From: Sarcocystis neurona
Lineage: Eukaryota > Apicomplexa > Conoidasida > Eucoccidiorida > Sarcocystidae
NCBI GenBank assembly: GCA_000727475.1
Contig: KL647288.1
Location: 4,087,604-4,151,603 of the forward strand
Length of the DNA stretch: 64,000 nucleotides
Reading direction: 5' to 3'
In this document: piece by piece, positions 11,298-23,949 of the stretch
How the letters are laid out: each line of letters starts with the position of its first letter
Numbering within the stretch: the stretch's first letter is position 1
The notes under the pieces: generated by a model
What the model saw: the letters and a program-made list of their open reading frames with translations, nothing else
Told to the model about the DNA's origin: nothing
The model's database searches: none
Position numbers and translations under genes: made by a program

Positions 11298-14200
11298 GTA
11301 AGGCAGAGACACAAAACTACCTCAACCTGCTTTAGTGTCTGCCATTCGTAACGCACAAAAAGTGCAGAACTAGTTTACAAGTAGAAAGACGGCGTACGCT
11401 TACCGTGCGGAGCGTGCGTCCCCACTACGGGTGACGTGAAGATACGTAAGCAACGTCGCATTCATCTTCAGAGTGAACTACACTTGAGAAAAAGAAAGTC
11501 TAGAGATTCAGAATTAGTCCCTTGGAGCTTTGCACGACTGGAGTGCGTCAAGCACTCCTTTCAGCTCGTAAGAATTCATGCATGCTTGTACTTTATTCGC
11601 ACACTATTCAGGTAGCCCTTCTGTTTGCTTTTTGTACTCCCTTTCGGTCTGCTGTACCTACTTTTGCAGTGTCGTGCGGACTGTTTGCTGGAATTCGCGT
11701 TCGACGTCTTCGCGCTGCATGCAGTAGATGCACTTTTCTTGGAGACAGAAGACGTGTGGCGTCTTATCGCGCGCATTACGCGATGTAATGATGCCTTCGC
11801 TTGTTCCGGACGCCCCTTACAACTTTCCACTACACGACGCGGATATCTCCCGCTCTTCCGTTGCATACTCTCCTGGAGTGTTAACTACGCTGCATGCATT
11901 TACCTGTTTTCTTGGATGTAGGGTAACTCTGCGCTGTAGCTCCGTCTTCCGGCAATGCCTGTGTACTTACTGCCCTCTTGCTGCACGGCGTCAAGCTGTC
12001 CCGCCTTTTCCCGCGGCCTGCTGCATCCCCTGAAAATGTCAATTACATTCTTCTACTGCACAGGTGTGTGCACGAAGATCTGCTGCGTTCCTCGTGCACG
12101 TACGGCTCTGTTCTGGAAGAAAGTAAATTTGAATCCTTCTTTCCCCACGTGCTATGCTATTGCAAGAAGAAGTCTACAGTATTTGTTCGCTGTTGCACCT
12201 GGTGGCTGTTCACTGGCGTCGTGCTGTATCGTCCACGACCATGCGTCTTTCTCGCACTGTGAAGCCACTATGCTTCAAGTTTTCGCTGAGGTTTGCAGCG
12301 AGGAGAATTGTCGAAACACACCCCGGATACAGCATTCATTCTGCTTTCCGCTGCCTTACGCACGTGCACCTAGACATCCTCCTAGGTGTGACTGCAAAGC
12401 TCCTTTGTCTTCTGGTGCGTGCAGTGGATGTCACTGTACCTGGGGACGGACTTCTACGGCGCCTAATTAAAAAGTGTTTGAGGCGACCGCCGCGTCTTCC
12501 AAGTGTCAAACGCGTTTTATCACTTGAAGGTGTCTTCGCTACTTTCCACCCAGGAGACTGCGGTGGGGTTCTGTCGTTTTCTCTCTTTTTATCTTTCTGT
12601 CGCTGTCTCTCTCTATGTAACATGCGTATCCACACATATATCGACATGAAGTCACCAGTGTTATACACTGCTATAGATCAGTTGCTTTCTGCACGTGTCA
12701 GCTGTTTAACTTGCTATCCACCTCCGTCGCCTTCTATACACTTGTATACCGGGTAGTATAGACATGCTCTGGTTGGAGGCGTTCTGGCTGTAATGCTTTC
12801 TGGCGTGTATTGTGGCCTTAAGTGATGGAATTCCTTCTGCATGCGTAGACAAGTGAATGAAGAGTCCACGACGACCTGAAGCACGTACAGGTTCTGCACC
12901 TATTGCGTGGAAAACACTTTTTCAATGAGTTAGGGTTGTGCTGGGGCGAAGGTCTGTCACTGCTGCCGCCACCGCTGCTCCTGCTGCTCGCATGGTGCTG
13001 CATTGTCTGTTTTCCTACCCCGCCCCCGCACGGATGCCGTAGTTAGCGATCTCATCTACCTGCTTCTATCCTTTTTTCCACCGATCGTCCGTCCTGCTAC
13101 CTCCTCTCGGGCACAGGTATCTCCCGTCTTCTCCGGTCTCGGTATTAAAACAAAGCCCGGTACTTTATGCGCTTCCCTCCTTGCTACTTGTACTACAAGC
13201 GTTACGAACTACCTTTTTGAAAATATATATCTGGGGAGATGAGGGCGAGGTATTCGTTCAGGATACTGGCTCCTGCTGGGACTAAGCTGTCTAACTGACC
13301 CTCCCTAGCAGTAAGGAGTTCTGATAGAATACAGTGTCCAGCACGCCGACACCGTCGTGTTGCTACTCGTGGGCTGGTCTGCTGCTCTCCACGGGTTTGG
13401 CGCCGCTTCTGTTTGTTACCGATGCAGTGATTGCGAGTTCGCTTCAACAACAAGCGCTGTTAAAGCTGCAGTAATTTGTGCTCCTGCTGCGGCTTCTTCG
13501 GTGCTGCTGGTGAAGCTCTGTGCAAGCTGCTCTCACAATTGTTGGCGTTGCTGCTGATGTTGACGCGGAATTTGTTGCAACAGACTCTGCTCTTTGTTGC
13601 TGTTGCTGTTTGACTACTGCTGCTGCTACTGTTCGTATGCACGGGAAGACCCTTATACACATATAGATACATATTCACATATTTGCAGTATTTATTCATA
13701 TGTGTATTTATGGTAACATATATGTATATTTGTATTATACATATACATATATATATGTATATATATATATATATATCTTAGTATGTATACGTACATTAGT
13801 TTGTGTATGTCAGCTGAGCACAAGTGAAATATAGTAATGCTTTTGTGTATGCATGTTCGCCTGTACGACGAGGGTTTGTATACGTGAATTTCTTACGTAT
13901 GTTTCGTCGCTAGGATGTATGTATCAGCGGTTTGTCTTTGTATGTGTATCTCTATGCGAAGTACTTTTAATATAAGTGTTTTTCTTTAGCGCTCAGACAG
14001 GACGTATGCGTTGAAACAGGGTGTACGCGCACACAAAGTGGCGCATCTCCCGGTATGGGTGCACAGTTTGCTACGTCCCCGCGTGTCGCCTGTGCTTGTT
14101 TGCGGTGTACGTACACCGGAATGCAGTAGCGATTCTGGGGAGCAGCGGCGCAGGAAAAACGACTTTCCTGAACGTGTTGGCAGGGAGAATAAGTCGAAAT

Positions 14201-17200
14201 GTAGGAGGACGAGTCTACTTCAATGGTGCGCATTCTACACCGGAAATCGCACAAACTCTTTCCTGTTTTATACAGCAGGAATGCTTCTTCTTTGGCAACC
14301 TTACTGTGCGCGAGCACCTCCGCTACCAGGTAGCAGGCGAGCAAGGATACCCCTGGTGTATTCTTTCTGTGTTGCTGCTGCGTCTTCAGCAAACGTTTTC
14401 TGCTGCCATAACTGCGCTGCCGCTGTGCGCGTACGAGGACGTTCTGGCTTCTATGTGTACACCCCTCCACCCCTAAGAATGCATGTGTTGCTGCTCGGGC
14501 TGCTGCTGCTGCAGCAGCTGCTGCGCTGCTATATATGGTATGTATATGTACGTGTGTGTACCGTGGGCTAGAGTAGGTTTCAGCAGCTAAGCAACGGAAA
14601 GTGAAATGCTCTTGTGATGCTCGGACAGGTCTTCCTGGTCTCACTGTACGCGGCGCCTGTTGCTGCGGCTGCTGCGGAAGGTGCTGCTGCATGCGTTGGT
14701 GCACCTGCTGCTCTCCTCTTTTCCAGTGCTGCCTTTCCTGCTGCAGTTTCAGCCCCTGCAGGTGTTGCTTCCTTCTGCTGCAGCCACGTACATACACACC
14801 TCTACATATCCTGCTTCTCTTTTCCGAATGCTTCTATGTCAGGCGCTACGTGTGAACGTACCTGCGTGACAATATATATGTATATACATATATATGTGTG
14901 TATTTGCCCACCATCTTTTCTATGTAATACGTATACTACTATACTGCACGCGTGATAGAGGATTTTAATCGAGACTACGGGGGGATTTCTTCGCTGCATG
15001 CGAATGAGACAGTTTTCGCTAAAGCGGCTCATGTGGCGACTACCGCTGTGCAGCAGACCCTACCTGTTTTTCTCTTCTCCCTTAAGAGGCACACTGTTCT
15101 TTTTGTTTGTAGCCAATCGTCTTTCCCGTCGGACGCAGCGTCTCCACTTCCTCTTCCTCTAACGCGGCAGCAAAGGTTCCCTTCTGTGTGAAAACGTATT
15201 TACCCTTCCCGTTGAATACACGTACACTTGTCCGAATAGGGACGCAGATAAACACGAGTGTACCAAGACTTTTTACGGTGCCGCAGGACGTCTGTCTTTG
15301 TATGCACATCTCTTTCTCCCCCTAGTGCGCTTCGTTGAGGAGAAGGATATTTTTCGACTTCTACTGCCTGTTGAGGGTGCTAATGAAACTTCGCGCAGTC
15401 CACACGAACACAGTTCTGTGTTTCCTGTGTGTGCTTCCGGCGTCGCGCGCATCACGAAAAGCGCCGGCAGCACATACTCTATCATGCGTAGACGGCGTCA
15501 TGCTCTGCGTAGGTTCGAAACAATTGAATTTTCCTTCTCATTTGTTGTTGTCTTGTTTCTTTTCTTCTGCGTCGTCTTCCGTCTACTTCATTTCTCAAAA
15601 AGCTTCATCCCCTGTTCGTAACTGTCTTTCCTTCTCACGTGTTCCTCTCTTCCTCCTCTTCGTCTGCGTCATGTGCCGCTTGCGTTCCTGATTGGCCTCA
15701 TCAGTCTTTTCTTCTCTTGTTCCTCCTTGTCCTGCTTTTACACTCCCACCTTTCCTATTTTCCTTGCCGGTGTTCTACGCGTTTTTCTTTACTTCACATG
15801 TTGCCTTTTTTCCGTCGCGTCCTCTTGCTCCTCTCCTGCTTTCTCTCTCGTGCAGACTTGCTCTTCTTGCTGGTCTCTTCGCTGTAAAGGCGCCGATTCT
15901 TTTCTTCCGCTGTCTCCTTTTCGTTCTCCATCAACCTTTTTCTTCCACCCCTTTCTCTGCTTCTTCCTCTGCTCCGTCCTGTGTCAGTCGCCTTCCCTCG
16001 CATGTTCTTCATATTATTATCTTCCTATCCTTCATCTGTTCCGTTATCGCTCCTCCGCTCTTTCTTTTACCGCACCTTATTTCTTCACGTCCTGCCTTGG
16101 CTCGGTGCAGCTGTACGACTTTGTCTTTCTTCCCTCGTCTTCTTCTCCCTCTTCTTCTTCTTCTTCTTCGTCTTCTTCTTCTTCCACACGTGCTTGCAGG
16201 CGGGTTTGCGACTGTCCCCCAAACTCGGACGGAAGCAGCACGAGGCAGCAGTGCAGGCAACGATACACCGCGTGGGCCTGTCCAAGTGCGCCGACAGAAG
16301 AATCGGAAACGTGCAGGGCGGCCAAACAGCGTATGTCAAGCCGAGTATAAGTCGGCCCTCTGCATTTATTGATACATAGTGACGCTTGCACGAGGCCGAT
16401 AAATAAACGACCAGGTTTTGTGAAGGATAAAGATAAGACAAAGAGAAAGAGACAAGCTTGGATTAGGACGTACTTTTCTTTTCAAGCTATCACACACACA
16501 CATATACACACACAGAACGCACGTCATGTAATTCTAAACCGCCGACTGTCACCACAAGGCAGAGCTTCTCTCTCCATCAACCTTCAAGTCATTTTTCTTT
16601 GGCACACGTACATCCCGGTACTCTTCCTGCATCTTTATTGATGTAGCTCTACGCGCCCGCGTGTGTGCCTGCGCTAGTATGCAGACATCATATGTAATAC
16701 ACTCACAAACACCCGTCTACACGTGTTTTCACGCTCGGTTCAAATAGTCGTATGCAATTCGGTATATATATATATATGCACACGAGTATACACTGGTGCA
16801 TTAAAATCTCTCCCTATATATATATGTATGTGTAACAGAGAGGCACGCAGGTGAAACGTTGCTTGTTTTTGTTCGTGTGTTCGGCTTTTTCACACGAAGA
16901 GAAGCGCTAAAGAGGCTGCAGCACCACCGGGTGCCAGCAGCTTTTTGTGGCGGACAAGAGGAGTGCACCTGCACATAGGAAGACGTCGCTCGGAAATACG
17001 AATCTACACATATCTGTCATTCATCCAATTCAATAAACATCAAGGACCCCTTCGTGCCTGTACATTTTTTGCAACGAGAAAAAGCGTTCACGGCGTCCTC
17101 TTCGTTTGCTTGCAGGGGGCCAATGAGGAAACAGCAAAAGTAGCTTGCGGCGTCATTACTGTTCACCCACTTTGGCTCTCTCCCTATATATATATATATA

Positions 17201-20200
17201 TGTGCGTTTGTATATTTATATAGATACGTGTATGTGCGTGGGGAGCATACACGTGAGTCCATACACACGCATGTGCATGTGGGTTCCCACGACGACTTCC
17301 GTGCGTGCCTCCCTTTGTTTCTCTCTGCCTTTTGGTTTGTATGGTCATAGGCCCATATATATTCTCCTCCCTCCCTGCATGTGCACGCATGTCTCAGCTT
17401 CATGAACCCGTGTGTTTAGGCTTCCGTCTCCGTCCATCTATCTGTATGTGTGCGCATATATATTTTTTGTATGTACCTATATGTAGAGGAAGAAGAGGCA
17501 CACAAGAAAAAGAGGGCCGCGGTGTGCGGCGTAAACGCCTGCGCCTGTACGTGACGTCCTTGTGTGTGTCTAGCAGCGGCGGTGGTGTACGGGAGTCTGT
17601 TGTATCGTCTGTGCAGCGGAATATCGGGAGGAGAGCAGAAACGCTTGGCTGTTGCATCAGAGCTGCTGACGCAGCCTTGCGTCATTTTTGCTGACGAACC
17701 GACGAGTGGACTTGACTCGTACATGGCGCTACAAGTCGGGCTGCTGCTGCGAAGACTCGCAGACGCAGGCCGCACCGTCATCGCGACCATCCACCAGCCC
17801 AGCACGAGTGCCTTTGCGCTCTTCAATAAGGTAAGCAGGAGCAGGAGCAGCCGCCCCAGCAGCGGCGTCACTAGAAGCAGCGGCAGCTGCAACAGTGAAA
17901 ACATAGCAGCGACAGCCACAAAACAGCAACACTAGCTGCAGTACCACGAATAGCAACAGCAGCAGCACTCGAAGACGTTCGGCGACGTGAGTCTTCTGCC
18001 GCAGCTGCTGCGACTGCTTCTGCTGCTTCTGCTGCGGAACTGCTGCTGCTTCTGTTGCTGCTCATTACCCGTCACGCTGCTGCGTGTGTACCCTCTGCCG
18101 GCTTGCCGGCTCTGGTCAGACGATGCCGCCCTCTCGAGCATCCCCTGCTTTTTGTTGCTCTTACTGCTGCGCTGTCTTTCCCCTCCCCCCTTGCCCTGCC
18201 TGCCGCGGCTCCTGCACTCCTGCTAAGCTGTGCCCTTGCTGCTGCATTGCTCCTGCTGGTGCTCCTCCTCCTCCTCGTCCTCTGCTGCCGGGCTGCTGTC
18301 GCTGCCGGGCTGGTGCACTTGCTGTGCCGTGCCGCTCGTGTCGCCGGTGTAAGGCCACCAGGGCTCTCAGCTCCGCTGTTGCTGCTGAGCTGCGGCTGGC
18401 GCTGGTGGTCGTGCTGCGCTGCTTCTGCTACCCGTGCAACTCTGTGCCGCTGCTGCTGCGGTTCGGCGCGCTTCTCGGCTGCTGCTGCTGCTGCTGCCTG
18501 TTCTGTCTGTGTCGCTGCTGCTGTTGACCTGCTGTATACGCTGGCGCCTCTCCTGCCGGCTGCCGCCGTTCGGTGCTGCTGCCACTGCTGCATTGCTGCT
18601 GCTGCTTCGTCTGCTGTGTGCAGGTCGTGCTTCTCTCAGAGGGTCTACTGCTGTACTGCGGTCCACGCGACGCAGCAGCGGCCTGGTTCACACAGCTGGG
18701 AGAGACGTGCGCCGCAGACATGAATCCTGCGGAATTTCTTGTGGCTGTTGCTGCCACTCATGACGCTTCGCGCGCCGCCGATCTACAGCGTCTGCAGTCC
18801 TTTGCAGAGAGGTGGAAAAACGGGGGCGCGGCTTTTCTGCGCTTCTGGGTACATAAAAGACGAAAGACCGGCCACCTGCTCATCTCCCGTCTCTCGCGTT
18901 CTCTTTTTTTTCCCCTGTCTCACACATCTACACGTGTTGCGCTGGACGTGTACATGGACGTATGCGTACAAACTCTGTCAGCTTTGTTGAAGACAGCGAA
19001 ACAGACAGGTAGAGAGGGAGACAGACAGCACTGCATATACACATATATATACACATATATATATATATATATACAGATTTAGATAGGTAGATAGATACAC
19101 ACATATGTACAGACGTAGCGTCGCTGTGCCCGTCGTCCTGTTTATATATCTGTTTTTCTAAAGAGAGAGAGAGAGCGAGGAACAAAAGGACAAGTACACA
19201 TACATCTATGTACGCACGTACAAATATCTATATACATATATATATATATATACATGTATACATACGCTTACAATTGTACACACAGGTATGTAAACTCGTT
19301 CACATATATATATATATATATATGTCCATTAAAACACACATAGACACATAGATATATGCATACGCTCATATGTATATATATTATATGTATGCATATATAC
19401 GTGTATGTGCGTGTACACACATAGTATATATGCATATATACATGCATGTGTGTACACACACAGACAGATATATGTATATGGTTATATATATATATATATA
19501 TGTATAATATATGCACAATACATGTGTGTGAGCGTGCTCTGTGTGTGTGTGTGTGTGTGTGTGAGTACGTTGCTGGCCCGTCATTTTGCTGGTGTTGTGC
19601 TTCTGTCGTAGAGACGTGAACTTTCTTTGACCTTTTTCCTTCCGTCCTTCCTGCAGCGAATCGCGGGACACCCGTGTACGCACACGTGTATTCACATTCC
19701 ACCACCTCTTCACATAGATGCCTGTCTATTACATCCGTATATTTACTTCCTGTATACGTGTCTAACTTCCGCATAGAAAGGCCGATGTGTAGTATACATA
19801 TGTAGACGTGGAGTTGTATGTGCAGTTGCGTGTGTGTTCTCCTGCCCCGCTGCGGCGTCCTACGCTCTTTTTTTAGCGTACAAGGAGAAAATACAAGGCG
19901 CTTATTAAGAAAGTTGAATACTAAAGAAGATTCCGTTCTTCGATAAACTAGCCTATCCGTCGGCCTGTTCAAGCAGGGGGGGAAGACCCCCTTTCGTCTC
20001 GTAGTTTGCGTTGAACAAGGGGCAAATGAGAGTTCAAACGCACAAATTATCTGGCGCAGAAACACACCGATGGAAGTACATAATATATATATATATATGT
20101 ATGTGCTACCCATATATTCAGACGTAGGTTATAGTAGGGCCACACACACAGAAGTCTCGTACATACCCGTACTCCTATATATGCGAGAACATGTGCAAAC

Positions 20201-23200
20201 AAAGACGTCTACGTAGGTGTTCATATGTATGTATACACATACACGTGTGTCATCCACCACTCGCTTCTCCATACATATACATACATATATATATATATAA
20301 GCGAGTGATGTACAGATATGTGTAGTTATGGATTGATAGATATATACGTATGTTGATGGGGAGAGAGGAAGAAATAGAGAGAGGAAAACAAGGGCATATT
20401 TCCCTTTAGACACATCAGCTAATTATGTGTTATACATGTGTCCACGCACGTATACACAGATGTATGTATTTGAGCGCACATATATCAATCTACTACAGGC
20501 TTGCGTTGTGTGTGTATATATATGGCAATAGACCTATGAATTGATGTGCTGTTTCTGCTGGGCTACGATATGGACGCGTTCAACAGATGTGTATATATAT
20601 AGCATGTCTGTAGAGATAGATATCTTAGTTTTAAAGAGGGCAAGCTCGCTGTCTTGGGTAACACTTTGAAGCCCAGCTGCACCCTGGCGTGTGTGTACAT
20701 GTTTTTATTTGTGCGCGAGTACTGCGTAGGATAAAGGCTGGTAGGAGGCGGATAAAAACGACGAGAGATAACAGAGAATTGCTATCGGGTGTACGCATGC
20801 ATTCAGGCTCACCTTTTCAACACGGTAGTCCCCAACACGCTGCTGGACCCTTCCCGCAACAACACTACAGCAGCAGCAGCAGCACAACAGCAGCAGCAGC
20901 TGCGGCAAGACAGCAACAGCAGCAGCACAACAGCAGCAGCAGCACAGCAACACAGCGCAGCAGCACAGCAACACAGCACAGCAGCACAGCGCAGCAGCAC
21001 AGCGCAGCAGCACAGCGCAGCAGCACCGCGCAGCAGAGGCTGAGGAGGAGGATGAGGAGCAGCAGGGACAGCAGCTCAGGAGGAGCAACAGAAGCAGCAC
21101 AGCACAGCACAGCACAGCAGCAGAGGAGGAGAAAGCCGAGCAGCAGCAGCAGCAACGCAGTCGCAGGGGGGCACAGGAGCCACCCGAGTGTCTGCTTCTC
21201 CGTGTGTGGAGCCAAGGAGAAGACATGCTCTCGTAGTTTGTTGTTGCTGCCTTCTGTTCTTCTCTTCTCTGTTGCATGCGCCCGGGGGGAGTCCTGCCAC
21301 TCCTAGCCTCAGGAGTCTACACTAGACACGTATACCTAATATATACAGATACGCACAGGAGTATATAGACGCATCTATCTGTATCTCCTTCCTGCTGAAG
21401 AAGGACAAAGAGAACCACCTTTGCAACACATGTAAAATTTATCTCAGCTCAACATGTGTATACGTGTGCCAGCTCCTTCATGCCCAACATCGCTCCATCC
21501 ACATATATATGTATATCGATGTGAACAACAATATATGAAGAGCCTCAAAGTTTCATGGGCAACGGGTAGACGTGCGCAGAAGCCCGTATTGAACGACCTC
21601 TCTATATACATATATATATACACACATATCTATAGTTCTACGTAGAGAACAATAGCCAGAGAGAGAGAGAGAAGAGAGGCGTACGCGTGTACGTGTGAAT
21701 CCATATATATATATATAGAGAGAGAGAATATATGTAGATCTATATGTATATATGTATATGGAAGGCGAGAGAGAGAAGGAACAAAAACGAAGCTATTTCC
21801 GCTTGATGTGTTGATATTGCCGCGTCGTGCGTGTTCTTGTTAGTCAGGTACAAGCTGGCTCGCGATATGTCTGGCGTCCGCGCTTCCTCGCTACGCTGCT
21901 GCAGGGCTCTGCTGTTGTTGCTGCTGCTGCGCTGTGACGTAGCTCTGCTGTTGCATCGCGTCTGTCGCGTGGCTCTGTTGGGCTACTGCTGCTACAGTTC
22001 TGCTTCTGCTGCCGACGATGTTACCCCTCCTGCCGGGCTGGTGCTCTCCCTGCTGCTGCTGATGGGCTGCTGCTGTTTGGCTCCTGCTGCTGCTCCGATG
22101 CTCGCGCTGCTAGACGCGCACCTCGTTGCCCTACTGCTGCAGTTCTGCTGTTGCCGTTTGGTGCTCCTGCTGCTGACGCGCCCGTGCTGCCTTCGCTGCT
22201 GCTGCTGCTGCAGCCCTCCTCCGCCTGCTGCTGTGTTGCATGTGTCGCTGCTGCGGCTGGCATTGTGGGGTGACTTGCTGCTGCGTCTGCGCAGGAAGAT
22301 CAAGGGAGGGCGAGAAGCCTATCTGAGGCTGCCTCTATAGAACAGTCCATGTCGCTCAACGCGGATTTGGGTGTACGTACAGCCCGCGTCCCTCCTCCCG
22401 CTACAAATTGCAAATGCTACTTTCAGAAGGGCCAGCTAGTCGACCTGTTGCTGTGCTGCTGCTGCTGCTGCGCGTGTATCGCAGCAACTACCAGGACGCG
22501 CGCGACGCCTTCCACAAATATATACGAATTTCTGTAGTACACACGGAGGTGTACATATATATTTGTGTATGTGTATGCGTATTCATATGTGTACTGTGTA
22601 TGTTCAAACACGTATGTATGCAGAGATGTATCTGTATCTATGTGTGTATATGTATGTGTGTATGTATGTACATATATATATATATGTGCGCGCCTGCTTG
22701 TGTATACGTGTAGACTCGCAATAGTCGTTTGTGGATTCGCCTCAATGTTCACTTCACGGAAAGTACAGTATATATCGGGCAAAGTAGAAAAGTGGGAGCC
22801 GCAGCGGCAGCGGCGCCAGTAGCAGCAGCACCACCAGCAACAGCAATACCTGCACGAGCACCACCAGGACCGGCAGCAGAAGCAGCCACGGATGTAGCTG
22901 CGAAGGTTGCAGCGGGAACGACAGAAGCAGCAGTAGCATCGGGTTTCGTTGGGTAGACGGACAGCAGGGGCGGCTGTAGCAGGATTGAAGCGTTGCAGCA
23001 GCAAGTTTTTTATGGTCAAGACACGCGTCAGCACACCTCGCGTACATGTGTGTAAAGAGACCGGGAGAGGAAGAGAGAAGAGAGAGAAATAGGGAGACAG
23101 AGAAGGGAAAAGCAAGAGTGATACAGAGAGACAGGGAGAGAGAAAAGAGGAAAGGTACACATGCGTGCCCCGTGTTAGGGCAGCAGGAACAACAGCAGCA

Positions 23201-23918
23201 GCTCTCCGGGGTGATGTGTGACAGTAGGAGCAGCAGCAGCAGCAGGGAGAGCAGTAGCAGCAGGGAGAGCAGCAGCAACGAGAGCAGCAGCAGCAGCACG
23301 GGGAGCAGCAGCAGCAGCAGCAGGGAGAGCAGCAGCAGCAGCAGAAGGCGATAGCCGCAGGTGTACTTGTGACATCGTGCAGCAGCTGAGCAGCAGCAGC
23401 ACCTGCAGGGAAGCAGCTGCTACCAACGTGCGCCCCGACGCTCGACTCTTTGCACAGCAGCGCTGAGGAGCAGCAAGGACCGCAGTTGCATGCGTCCGTG
23501 TCTTCGTAGTGTGGATATATGCTGCAGCAGCAGCAACAGCAGCAGCGCATGTTGGTCGCTTGGGAAGAGGGCCGTCTGGTGTTGCCGCGGTGGGGTGCTG
23601 CCGCTGTGCTGCTGCAGACCCAGCCGCGACTCTCGAAGACGCTCCAGGAAGGAGACAAGGAGCTGCAGCTGGAGCAGACAGAGGACGAGGCGCGGCTGAC
23701 CCACTCGCAGCAGCCGCGCGAAAAAAAAGTAAACGAATGTCCCGGGGACCAGCAGCAGCTCAAGACCAAAGTTGGGTGAGAACTGATGGGGGCGGATGCC
23801 AGCATCGCTGCGGCAGCTGTTGCACCGACGCAAACCGGTGTATAGACACATGTATTCCACACGCACGCAAAACTCTCGTTGAGTACACGTATATATCTAC
23901 ACAATTACGTGCATACAG

Positions 23919-23949
<31 letters not shown>

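Noticed and set aside
18055..18723. Long C/L-rich plus ORF over ABCG intron 5
   Set aside because: CTG repeat artefact; its frame is only meaningful within exon 6, which begins at 18624 in another frame.
22423..23904. 493-codon minus ORF
   Set aside because: Made of CAG-derived S/C/L runs and microsatellite Y/T/H runs, with no domain; sits in ABCG intron 6.
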